This document shows positions 57,038-64,000 of a stretch of 64,000 nt of DNA, piece after piece. The DNA is from Trichosphaerium sp. ATCC 40318 (lineage: Eukaryota > Discosea > Flabellinia > Trichosidae). The notes beneath the pieces were generated by a model that was not told where the DNA came from, searched no databases, and saw only the letters and a list, made by a program, of their open reading frames with translations. The stretch lies in the NCBI GenBank assembly GCA_038496445.1, contig JALMLS010000466.1, positions 867,449-931,448 on the forward strand, given 5' to 3'. The translations under genes were made by a program, and so were the position numbers. Numbering within the stretch: position 1 is the stretch's first letter; every line of letters begins with the position of its first letter.

Positions 57038-57738
57038 TCAATATCGCCATTTGAATAAGCCAGTTATAATCAAGCCTTTGTTGAGGACCTTGATGACTTT
57101 GAATGGTCCTTCCCACATGTGTACAAATTTATGCGTGTATCCATATTCTATCTTTCGTTTTCGTAGTAAAGAGTACGTAATCGCCAACCGCATATATTTC
57201 TTTTCTTCTTCGTTGGTTATATCTTTTAGACTGTCGTAAATAAGCATTTGAACGACTTCTTCAGCCAATGATCGTGATCGCTTTAAAAAGACTTTCGAGT
57301 CCATGAGTCAAGTGTATGATCACCTTGTCTTGGGTGGCAATCCATGCTTGGTCTGGGGTAGTAGCGTGATGACCAAAAACTAAATAATAAATTTGATTGT
57401 TTCAATTCAGAGTGTTGTGTTTTATTATACGCAAAGACGCATGATTGAACATAGGTCCCAATCAGTTTGATAGTCAGTAATAAACATTTTTATCATTTGT
57501 ATTAAAGTATGATTAAATCTAACTAACCCATTCGCTTGAGGGTGATATGCTACAGTTGTACGTTTATCAACATTGCATAGTCACAAAGCTCTTCTACAAT
57601 GCCTTCAAATTCTCCTCTTGTTTCACTAATAACAATGAGGGAGCACCGTATATACACAACATTTTCAAATAAGGCTGAAATACATTTTTAGACTTTTTAT
57701 CTGGTAGGCATACAGCTATGGCATAGCGTGTATAATAG
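57038..57738 (-). pseudogene. Integrase core and GPY/F tail of the retrotransposon, frameshifted
   Basis: Downstream of the main pol frame the integrase continues in other frames: DYYTRYAIAVCLPDKKSKN just after 57738, then in-frame stops around 57613 and again within the next 100 bp. An open frame at 57038-57304 holds the tail motif HMWEGPFKVIKVLNK, the GPY/F module that follows integrase in Ty3/gypsy elements. The first catalytic Asp lies at the end of the 57739-60249 frame (SMDLVGPL). The region around the second Asp is not recognisable in any one frame. As read, this copy cannot encode an intact integrase. Confidence 0.75.
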
Positions 57739-60249
57739 TCAGTGATGGTTGGGAATCCATCGGTTTTGGTTGTTAATTGTACGTGTTAATGGACCAACCA
57801 AGTCCATAGAAATAGTTTGGAACGGAAACGTTGCTTCAATTGTTTGCATTGGAGCACCTGGCGGTAATCTCCTAGAGGTCTTGCCAGTTTGGCATTTTTC
57901 ACAAGTCCGAATGTGTTGTTCAATATCACGTTTTAAACCGGCCCAATAGTATTTTAATTTAACATTATTATATGTTCTTGTAACGCCCAAGTGACCAGCA
58001 GTGGCTGAATCATGGTGGGCAGATATGATCTCGCTTTGCATACTTGAAGGTACTACAATAACAGTCTTCATTGTTTGTTCTTCATGTGGTAGTGGAGTAC
58101 GCTTTCGACAAAGGATACCACTCTCATCTAAAAACATACCTTTGGTAGCAGCGATGATTTTTTTAATATTTTTGTAGTTTTTAAACGCTTTTGGAGCTTG
58201 AATAAAGTAAATATATTCCAACAGTTGTTTGTCAAGTCGTTGTAAATAAAATAAACGTAAACGGGGTTGCTTTGGGATTTTACAAGTGTTCACATATGCT
58301 GGAAAGAATTGAGAATTTCGAGGGTGTAAAATAGGAGTGAAATTGTGCATAAAACCCACAGGGTGTACTATGCCATTGATATTGACATAATTTACAGCAA
58401 CAGGACGTATGGGATGTCTTGACAGAGCATCTGAGTCAGAGTTTAAAATACCTTTACGATGAATAATAGTAAAGTCAAATTCAGAAAGGTAAATAGACCA
58501 ACGGATCATTTTTGAATCCGGGTGAGATGTTCGTTTAAATTTTAACAGTGCAATGTGATCTGTGTAAATTTTAAAAGGTTTGTACAACAGGTAGACGCGA
58601 AATTTCTTACAAGCAGCTACTACTGCTAATGCTTCCAGCAAATGAGTATGATAGCGTTGCTCATGAATATTTAAAGCACGTGAATAATAAGCTATGACTC
58701 TTTCATTACCGAAATCATCTTTTTGTACTAGAGTAGCACCTATACCAATATTACACGCATCAGTGTGTAACTCAAACGGCTTCTCAAAGTTAGGATATGC
58801 TAAACAAGGGGCAGAAGTTAACGCTTGTTTAATATCTTTAAAAGCTTTAGCTTGGTGAGGTCCCCAGAAGAAGTCTACACCTTTTTTTAATAGTGCTCTC
58901 AGAGGCGATGCTGCAGCAGATAACATTCGAACAAAACGTGAATAGTAAGTGGCCATACCTAGGAAGGAACGAACACCAGAAACATCAGAGGGAGCGTTCA
59001 TTTTAACAATGGCTTCAATTTTATCAGGGTGAGGTCTTATGCCGTCTTCAGAGACCAAAAACCCCAAGTACTCAACTTCGTGTAAAAAGAAAGAACATTT
59101 TTTTGGTTTTAGTTTAATTTTGTGTTGTCGCACACGTTCAAGAACTAATTTCAAACTATAAATATGTTCCTCAAAAGTTTTTGAAAAGACGATAATGTCG
59201 TCAATATATACAAGGCAATGTTGCCAATTTAAACCAGAAAGAACTAGGTTTACGTACCTTTGCCAAGTTGCAGGTGCATTGGATACACCCAATATTATGG
59301 GCATTACAACCCATTCGTAGAGTCCAGATTTGTCGATAAAGGCTGTTTTCTCAATGGAGTTTCTTGCTATCTTTAGCTGATGAAACCCACTGGTAGCATC
59401 CATTATTGAGAAATAGACTGAGCCTATGAGAGCGTCTAATGCATCATCTACCCTTGGGAGTGGGTATACATCACGCTTTGTCACTGAGTTCAAAGACCTA
59501 TAATCTATACAAAATCGTAAAGTGCCATCTTTCTTTTTAACAATTACAATAGCCGCCCAAGGCGACTTAGATGGTCGAATTAAACCATGGCGAGTAAACT
59601 TTTTAATAAAATCTTTGATAAATTCGTGATAGTGAGGAGGAAAACGTCTTGGAGGTTGATGTAGTGGTTTAGCATTGCCAGTATCAATTTCAAATTTGAC
59701 GGCAGTATCATTCACCTCAGTAATCTCATCTGAGAATTCAGTTTCAAAGAAACAAAGCAGATTAAAAAGGATTTTTCTTTGTTCATCATCAACTTGTGCT
59801 TTTTCTAATTGTTTTGAAAATAATTTGTGTATACGTTTTGCAACTTGTAAAGAAGGTTTAAAGTCTTTAAAAAATTTGATAGCTTCCTTGATGTGTTCAC
59901 GTGTTTTTTCAAAATCAGCATTTGACGCATTAGTTTTTACACGTATGACATCTTCACGGCTATCAACACTAATAGCATGTTTTGTTGATGTAACAGGTTC
60001 AAAAATGGAAACAATTTCATTAGCATTTAGAGTAATGTAAGAAGGACTAGCGTTAACAACCTCATATAATAAGCGACCATCTGCTTCTTGCATAGTGAGT
60101 GTATGAGATCCGCTTAAACCTTTGTGTTTTTTAGAAATTGTATGGTGGCTTGATTTATGCCTTGTGAACCATGACGAAAATGTTTTGCTTTTACTTCTAG
60201 AATAGCGGGAGAAAAAGGAGGTATTGTAACATCTTTTGTAAGACGACAT
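57739..60249 (-). CDS. Retrotransposon pol: reverse transcriptase, RNase H and integrase zinc finger
   Basis: Open frame of 836 codons on the minus strand. The reverse transcriptase has RFCIDYRSLNSVTKRDVYPL, the GFHQLKIA region, and the catalytic YIDDIIVFS with Asp-Asp near 59197-59208. RNase H shows its acidic residues in LHTDACNIGIGA, EALAVVAACKKF, IYTDHIALLKF and SDALSRHP. The integrase zinc finger HHDSATAGHLGVTRTYNNVK...CEKC is at about 57890-58020. The frame ends soon after the integrase core begins, leaving the rest in other frames. Its first about 40 codons overlap the protease frame and are probably not the true start, since Ty3 elements express pol as a fusion with the preceding frame. 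RT and RNase H look catalytically complete. Confidence 0.92.
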   Translation of the reverse strand: MSSYKRCYNTSFFSRYSRSKSKTFSSWFTRHKSSHHTISKKHKGLSGSHTLTMQEADGRLLYEVVNASPSYITLNANEIVSIFEPVTSTKHAISVDSREDVIRVKTNASNADFEKTREHIKEAIKFFKDFKPSLQVAKRIHKLFSKQLEKAQVDDEQRKILFNLLCFFETEFSDEITEVNDTAVKFEIDTGNAKPLHQPPRRFPPHYHEFIKDFIKKFTRHGLIRPSKSPWAAIVIVKKKDGTLRFCIDYRSLNSVTKRDVYPLPRVDDALDALIGSVYFSIMDATSGFHQLKIARNSIEKTAFIDKSGLYEWVVMPIILGVSNAPATWQRYVNLVLSGLNWQHCLVYIDDIIVFSKTFEEHIYSLKLVLERVRQHKIKLKPKKCSFFLHEVEYLGFLVSEDGIRPHPDKIEAIVKMNAPSDVSGVRSFLGMATYYSRFVRMLSAAASPLRALLKKGVDFFWGPHQAKAFKDIKQALTSAPCLAYPNFEKPFELHTDACNIGIGATLVQKDDFGNERVIAYYSRALNIHEQRYHTHLLEALAVVAACKKFRVYLLYKPFKIYTDHIALLKFKRTSHPDSKMIRWSIYLSEFDFTIIHRKGILNSDSDALSRHPIRPVAVNYVNINGIVHPVGFMHNFTPILHPRNSQFFPAYVNTCKIPKQPRLRLFYLQRLDKQLLEYIYFIQAPKAFKNYKNIKKIIAATKGMFLDESGILCRKRTPLPHEEQTMKTVIVVPSSMQSEIISAHHDSATAGHLGVTRTYNNVKLKYYWAGLKRDIEQHIRTCEKCQTGKTSRRLPPGAPMQTIEATFPFQTISMDLVGPLTRTINNQNRWIPNHH

Positions 60250-61007
60250 AAACTAGAGCGTAGTTGTGTTTCAGGAGGAAGTTCATCCACTAAAGGGATA
60301 TGTTGACCATTTGGTAAAGAAAATAGTTTTTTCGAAATGTTTATAGAGGCTCCAGTCTGAGCTAAAAAGTCACGGCCCAATAACATTGGTTCTGATAAGT
60401 TCTTTGCTATTAATGGCGAGAATTTTGTTTTAAAAATTGGAAATTCAAATTGTAATGGTTGTTTTGTATAACCAATAAGAGGTAAGGGCTTACCGTTGGC
60501 AGCCATTGAGTTTAGCTTGTATGGTTTGTAGGTTCTCAGTCCTATGTCATGTGCAGCCTTTAAACTAATTAGGGTGTGTGAAGCACCGCTATCTACTAAA
60601 GCAAGGATTGATTTTCCATTAATACGAACGACAACATAAGCTGAAAAAGTTTTATCTAAACTAGTTTGGTTTACAGTGTTACTGTTGGCATTTGGCGCTG
60701 GAAATTGGCTTGCCATTGGATACGAGAAATAAGGAGGCAGCACATGCATCTGAGTCGAGGGTAGAGGTTGAGTATTCAAAGGAGATTGTGCTGGAGCACT
60801 AGGAGAAGGTACTGTAGATACGGGGAAGGACCAGTTGGCATTGATTGACGACGGAGGTTGTTGATACTGTACTGATTGATAGTGAGGCCAATACTTGGCA
60901 TCGGTGTTCCTGGTTGTTGTACAACCGGTTGAGGCGTTGGTGTTGAAGCGTTGGTTCTCACTGTTGTTTTGTTTAACATACATTTTTCTTCTTTGTGACG
61001 TCCCCAT
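60114..61007 (-). CDS. Retrotransposon aspartic protease frame
   Basis: The minus-strand frame holds a Gln/Pro-rich linker and then a retropepsin-like domain: YVVVRINGKSILALVDSGAS with the catalytic DSG triad near 60590-60600, then HTLISLKAAHDIGL and MLLGRDFLAQTGASINIS. It overlaps both the zinc-finger frame upstream and the RT frame downstream, in different phases, so expression would need frameshifts at both ends or the copy carries indels. The protease domain itself is complete as a half-dimer. Confidence 0.85.
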   Translation of the reverse strand: MGTSQRRKMYVKQNNSENQRFNTNASTGCTTTRNTDAKYWPHYQSVQYQQPPSSINANWSFPVSTVPSPSAPAQSPLNTQPLPSTQMHVLPPYFSYPMASQFPAPNANSNTVNQTSLDKTFSAYVVVRINGKSILALVDSGASHTLISLKAAHDIGLRTYKPYKLNSMAANGKPLPLIGYTKQPLQFEFPIFKTKFSPLIAKNLSEPMLLGRDFLAQTGASINISKKLFSLPNGQHIPLVDELPPETQLRSSLCRLTKDVTIPPFSPAILEVKAKHFRHGSQGINQATIQFLKNTKV

Positions 61008-61195
61008 TTCGCGTGATGATTACACCAAATCCACCTGCCTTCATTCGGTTTTTGGGTTTTATCTAATAAGCGCTTCTCCCATTCTTCCTTTGTATATTTC
61101 TGGGTTCTTGGAGTCGTCTTTGAAGGTGTGGAAGTATTCTTTGTAGTTGCCTTCTTTGTAGTTTTCTTGTATCGTTCGATTCTTTTTGCCTTCAA
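60776..61195 (-). CDS. Retrotransposon nucleocapsid-like zinc-knuckle frame
   Basis: Frame immediately after gag, overlapping its stop codon by four bases in another phase. It is Lys/Thr-rich with the metal-binding motif WIWCNHHAKWGRHKEEKC (C-x2-H-x5-6-H-x4-C type seen in some plant and protist elements in place of CCHC). It is basic, as expected for RNA binding. The frame opens without an ATG at the overlap, so it is read as a continuation of gag after a frameshift, programmed or mutational. Confidence 0.7.
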   Translation of the reverse strand: MKAKRIERYKKTTKKATTKNTSTPSKTTPRTQKYTKEEWEKRLLDKTQKPNEGRWIWCNHHAKWGRHKEEKCMLNKTTVRTNASTPTPQPVVQQPGTPMPSIGLTINQYSINNLRRQSMPTGPSPYLQYLLLVLQHNLL

Positions 61196-62406
61196 TTCTT
61201 CTTTTTGCTATCTGTGTATAATTCGGTGACATTGTTGTCCGTAGGTTCTCCTTGATTGATAACAGCGGTTCGTAAAGAGTCTTTCATCTTTGCCAATAAT
61301 TCGTCATAAAATCCTTTTCCGTGAGGATTGACTCCAGCGTGTTTAGCCAATAGCATCTTTTCTTGATAATAATCGTTGAAAGAAATATCTTCTCCTTGAG
61401 AGAAATCTCGGTAATTTCTCATGACTTCATCGTAATCGTACTTTCCTTCAAACTCTGTAATGATGTGATCCAACAGCGCTTGCGGGTGTGGTAATTCAGC
61501 TACTCCGTTATAGTTGTTCTCATACCATTTTTCAGCTGTGCCCTTTAACTTGTTAATCATAAAACTTGATAATGCCGAATCTGAAATATTTGTACTGGCG
61601 TTGTATTGTTGTAGTTGATGTCCGAATAACCTAACACGGCTTGGAGTACCGTCAAAAGGTTTTACAATGTCTTGTACCACGTTTTGAGCGTTGAATAAAG
61701 GCAAGAGAACGGAGAGGAGAGATATGAGCTGTCCTTGCGCTGATGCATCAGGATCAAAATTTTGAAATGTCGGAGGAGGTTTCGAAAGAGAAATTCTAGC
61801 TGGCTTGTATGTTGATGGTGGTATTGTAGCTGTACCACCAGTACTTGGTTTATTTGGTGGTGGTGGAGGAGTTTTATCAGATGTTGGAGTTGTTGTAGGA
61901 AGTGATATAGTCTCGTCTTTGGTATTGTCTTCTAAAATATCATATATTTCTTCTTTTAGTTTGTCGGCGATCTCTTCAGCAGCTACAGAAACAGCGAGGC
62001 CAATGACTTCTTCAACGTGTTTGCTAATGTCGCTAATCTGTAGTGGTATGTCCAGCTTCTTTAATTGTTCCTGAATACTTTGTTTGATACGCTCTTGCGT
62101 TTCGGTAGAAATGGCCAAATTTTCGATTTGGGTGTTGAGTTGGGATTGATCCGTAATAACTCGCAAAGTTCTGTCGTTGTAAGGTCTAGGCATTGCTGTC
62201 GTTTGGGTAGTTGGGACAGGAATATATGGAGAGCCAGGAGTTTGTAATGAGATTCTCGTAGTAGGCGTCTGGTATGGCGTGGATGATCGGTGTAATGGTA
62301 TACTGCGAGCAGGTGTTGCTGGTGCCAATCTTTCGCGTAAAAACCCTTCCAACGAATTAAAGCGTGATTCGAGTTGTTTTAAACGATCTTCAGTGTTTTG
62401 AGACAT
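61192..62406 (-). CDS. Retrotransposon Gag
   Basis: 404-codon frame with ATG at 62404-62406. The N-terminal coiled-coil segment (DRLKQLESRFNSLEGFLRER) is followed by a Pro/Thr-rich linker and a typical retrotransposon gag core: VKPFDGTPSRVRLFGHQLQQ, FMINKLKGTAEKWYENNY, ALLDHIITEFEGKYDYDEVM, and FSQGEDISFNDYYQEKMLLA. This is the capsid-forming region of Ty3/gypsy Gag. The frame ends in a Lys-rich run (DSKKKN) at the start of the zinc-knuckle frame. The frame itself is intact. Confidence 0.88.
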   Translation of the reverse strand: MSQNTEDRLKQLESRFNSLEGFLRERLAPATPARSIPLHRSSTPYQTPTTRISLQTPGSPYIPVPTTQTTAMPRPYNDRTLRVITDQSQLNTQIENLAISTETQERIKQSIQEQLKKLDIPLQISDISKHVEEVIGLAVSVAAEEIADKLKEEIYDILEDNTKDETISLPTTTPTSDKTPPPPPNKPSTGGTATIPPSTYKPARISLSKPPPTFQNFDPDASAQGQLISLLSVLLPLFNAQNVVQDIVKPFDGTPSRVRLFGHQLQQYNASTNISDSALSSFMINKLKGTAEKWYENNYNGVAELPHPQALLDHIITEFEGKYDYDEVMRNYRDFSQGEDISFNDYYQEKMLLAKHAGVNPHGKGFYDELLAKMKDSLRTAVINQGEPTDNNVTELYTDSKKKN

Positions 62407-62651
62407 TTTTTTTTAAAAGAGAAATAGAATATTCGTTTGTTAATTTGGACAGGTACGTAGCTGTAATAGAGGGCTTTATCTCCAGCCCACTAGGATTTTG
62501 GCCTTTTTAAGCAATCCTTTGCTTTACAACACGTGTTTTAATGTTTTATCGCCTGTTTGCTATATATCCCTCTCCGCCACCAATATGAGCGTGTAACGTG
62601 AAGGAAAAATATTATGCGTCGAACCGGCGGAGAATATTAGCGTAAGTTAAA

Positions 62652-62669
62652 TCCAGGTCGTGTCGTCCA
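62652..62669 (-). other. Candidate tRNA primer-binding site
   Basis: Reading the minus strand, TGGACGACACGACCTGG starts 1-2 bases after the 5' LTR. The leading TGG pairs with a tRNA CCA end, as in most LTR elements. It does not match the usual initiator-Met primer, so the priming tRNA is unidentified. Confidence 0.45.
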
Positions 62670-62670
62670 C

Positions 62671-62768
62671 TGTAATATCCAGATCAAACGTAAGTCGTAA
62701 TTGTAGAAATATTCTGTTTATTAAGTGCATTTATAATATAAGTCAACCTAAGGTACGAGGATATCACA
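62671..62768 (-). repeat. 5' LTR (98 bp)
   Basis: Identical to 56093-56190. In the minus orientation it should contain the element's promoter and transcription start. Confidence 0.95.
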
Positions 62769-62773
62769 AATAA
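62769..62773. repeat. Target-site duplication, right copy (AATAA)
   Basis: Exact copy of 56088-56092. Removing the element and one copy restores continuity of the host reading frame on the minus strand. Confidence 0.9.
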
Positions 62774-62960
62774 TACAAGAAAGCGATAGTAAATCGCATT
62801 CTGTCTGTAGTTGCTACGCTGGTAGGCCTGTTTTACGAGGACTAAGCGCGACTGCCATTTCAAGAGTTGTTTGTAACAGTATAAGCAAGACGATGCTAAA
62901 CAAGTTATACACACTGAGTTTGCGACATGGTGGCACATCTTTGTACAAATTATTTCGGAT
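62774..62960 (-). pseudogene. 5' portion of the interrupted propeller surface-protein gene
   Basis: Joined over the single AATAA site, the minus-strand frame RQNAIYYRFLVLF here runs without a break into VANYAAGDTVVQIPD on the other side of the element. So the insertion lies in coding sequence near the first propeller blade. A hydrophobic stretch on the minus strand at about 62860-62905 (IVLLILLQTTLEMAVALS) looks like the signal peptide core, but its splice connection and the start codon could not be fixed. Confidence 0.5.
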
Positions 62961-63068
62961 AGCACTCTCTAACGGTTAAAAGGACACCATCGAGCGTCAT
63001 GCGCCCAAAAGGCACTATTTCAATTAAATCACACGTAAAACGCGTAAATGGTACAAATACAGGCGTTC

Positions 63069-64000
63069 ATGGCGTATACTAACTTCTATCAAGCTCGTAG
63101 GATCGTTCGTCAATACTGTGAGGTAGATGAAGGCGGTAGCGATTCTTTCAGTAAGTTCTGTGACCTCTCTTAGTTATATTAACAGACCACCCCTTCAAGT
63201 TGGCATTGAACACGAAGATAGCGAAGCCCAACCTATTAATGAAACAGAATTTGCCAAATACAACTTAGCTGTAGCTGACAAGGCCAAAGCAATGCTTCAA
63301 GCGCGTATGGCAGGTGTTTATACCACAGTAACACTGCAAAACATAAAAGACGCCGAACAAGGCAATGAAGGGCCAATGTACTCCTCGTTTGTGCCCTACA
63401 CACTGGTTGATATGAACAAATGCCATCCATTTATTTCCATAAAGAAAGATTCACCACATTACAAGCATTTGGCAGATGTCAAAATGAGTAATTTAGTTGT
63501 ACGAGTTTGACACTCAAGTTTCACTGAATTGTCATCTTTTTTTGGATTTAGCGACTAACGTTTGGCTGTAGGTTACACAATTACCTCCTAAAGGAAGAGA
63601 TCCTGAAACTCTCCCACTTACGCGTGTAACAGTAACGGTAAAGTAAGAGAATTGAAGGATGATAAAGAAATTGAAAAAGTGTTGGATAAATTTGAAGAAA
63701 ATCAAGAGGGTAGTAAAAATAAACTCAAAGAACTAAAGGATGATGTTGCTTTCTTGGAAATGGAAGCTAGAGATGTTCTCTATTAAGAAGGTATGTATTT
63801 GTAGAAAGAATCACGCGTATGTCGACTTACGTCCCGTTCTAGTAATGGTCAAATGAAACAAGTTTTCCCTGATGAGTATGAATCTGCTCCTCAAGATCCT
63901 ATTGCTCCTGTTTCCCGAAAACTTCTTACAGACATGAACGACACATTTGCAAAAGAGTTATTAAATTAGTAAAGCAATATGCAGACGTAGAATTTATTGA
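63069..64000 (+). pseudogene. Pyridoxamine-phosphate-oxidase-like plus DUF2470-type protein, frameshifted and cut by window end
   Basis: Plus-strand exons encode an FMN-binding split-barrel-like domain: MLQARMAGVYTTVTLQNIKD, EGPMYSSFVPYTLVDMNKCH, HLADVKMSNLVV (63290-63503), then VTQLPPKGRDPETLPLTRVT after an intron ending near 63571. Next come a charged helix (VRELKDDKEIEKVLDKFEEN), an exon DEYESAPQDPIAPVSRKLLT with DMND, and LVKQYADVEFI at the edge. Order and motifs fit the HugZ/CREG-like family with a C-terminal DUF2470 domain, linked to haem handling in bacteria and plants. Continuity needs single-base shifts near 63640, 63785 and 63965, so this is a pseudogene or the sequence has indel errors. 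Start could be 63069 or 63127. Confidence 0.5.

Larger units (their letters stand above)
56093..62768 (-). mobile_element. Complete Ty3/gypsy LTR retrotransposon with 98-bp LTRs
   Basis: A 6,676-bp element transcribed on the minus strand. It is bounded by two identical 98-bp direct repeats beginning TG and ending CA on both strands, and by a 5-bp AATAA target duplication. Order in transcription: 5' LTR (62671-62768), short leader, gag (62406 down), zinc-finger and protease frames, reverse transcriptase-RNase H-integrase frame, integrase remnant, polypurine tract (56191-56199), 3' LTR. Protease before RT-RH and integrase after RNase H is the Ty3/gypsy order; no envelope-like frame is visible. 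Pol is spread over several frames, so the copy is probably not autonomous although the identical LTRs say it inserted recently. It sits inside the propeller surface-protein gene. Confidence 0.95.

Noticed and set aside
56093-62768. Endogenous virus with an envelope gene
   Set aside because: All internal sequence is accounted for by gag, protease, RT-RNase H, integrase remnants and short non-coding ends. No signal peptide plus membrane-anchor frame exists within the element.
1-64000. tRNA, rRNA, CRISPR arrays, bacterial operons or ribosome-binding sites
   Set aside because: No T-loop plus acceptor patterns, rRNA blocks or spaced direct repeats were seen. The intron-rich genes are eukaryotic.

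Overview
This window is nuclear DNA of an AT-rich, intron-dense unicellular eukaryote. Almost every gene must be assembled from many short exons separated by GT...AG introns, mostly about 40-70 nt, with donors often reading GTACG. Gene packing is tight, with intergenic gaps of about 100-500 bp. The gene set (large NAD-glutamate dehydrogenase, Ty3/gypsy element, TKL-type kinase with LRRs, FYVE/RhoGEF/ankyrin protein, Pro-Thr-stalked surface proteins, calcium-regulated carrier, ALG1, Trm5) fits a free-living or osmotrophic protist. The P-T-E-A-P stalks recall stramenopiles, but lineage cannot be fixed from this sequence. No tRNA, rRNA or CRISPR array was recognised.

Layout. 1-168: tail of a type I membrane protein. 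0.56-6.6 kb: mitochondrial NAD-glutamate dehydrogenase with an ankyrin plus GAF-like N-terminus. 6.9-8.2 kb: mitochondrial membrane protein. 8.5-12.3 kb: DHRS12-like reductase, an orphan protein and a small cytochrome b5. 12.6-15.1 kb: LRR-TKL kinase with DFD in place of DFG. 15.4-21.9 kb: serine carboxypeptidase, Trm5, a GT34-like glycosyltransferase and a V8-like secreted protease. 23.4-24.6 kb: divergent ADP/ATP-carrier-like protein. 25-26.4 kb: intronless GPI-type surface protein. 26.8-32 kb: glucose-dehydrogenase-like SDR, EF-hand carrier and ALG1. 32.1-35.8 kb: an uncharacterised three-repeat 'DWY' protein, then a CH-CH-BTB-SPRY protein. 36-41.6 kb: divergent actin-related protein, surface protein, ATP10-like assembly factor and a decayed gene. 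42.4-48 kb: RhoGEF-PH-FYVE-ankyrin protein. 48.4-52.9 kb: UNC93-like transporter and an orphan membrane protein. 53.2-63 kb: a propeller-type surface protein split by a complete Ty3/gypsy retrotransposon (98-bp identical LTRs, AATAA target duplication). 63.1-64 kb: a PNPOx/DUF2470-like gene carrying apparent frameshifts.

Themes. Several genes serve mitochondria (GDH, SDR partners, two SLC25-type carriers, ATP10-like). Others serve secretion and the cell surface (ALG1, GT34-like, carboxypeptidase, V8-like protease, four stalked or anchored surface proteins). A third set serves the actin and Rho cytoskeleton (CH-BTB, ARP, RhoGEF-FYVE). The most interesting items are the ANK-GAF-GDH fusion, the DWY-repeat family, the CH-CH-BTB-SPRY architecture, the retrotransposon caught inside a surface-protein gene, and the striking excess of CACGTG, many copies lying in introns. 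All gene models were joined by hand, so exon boundaries are approximate unless stated.
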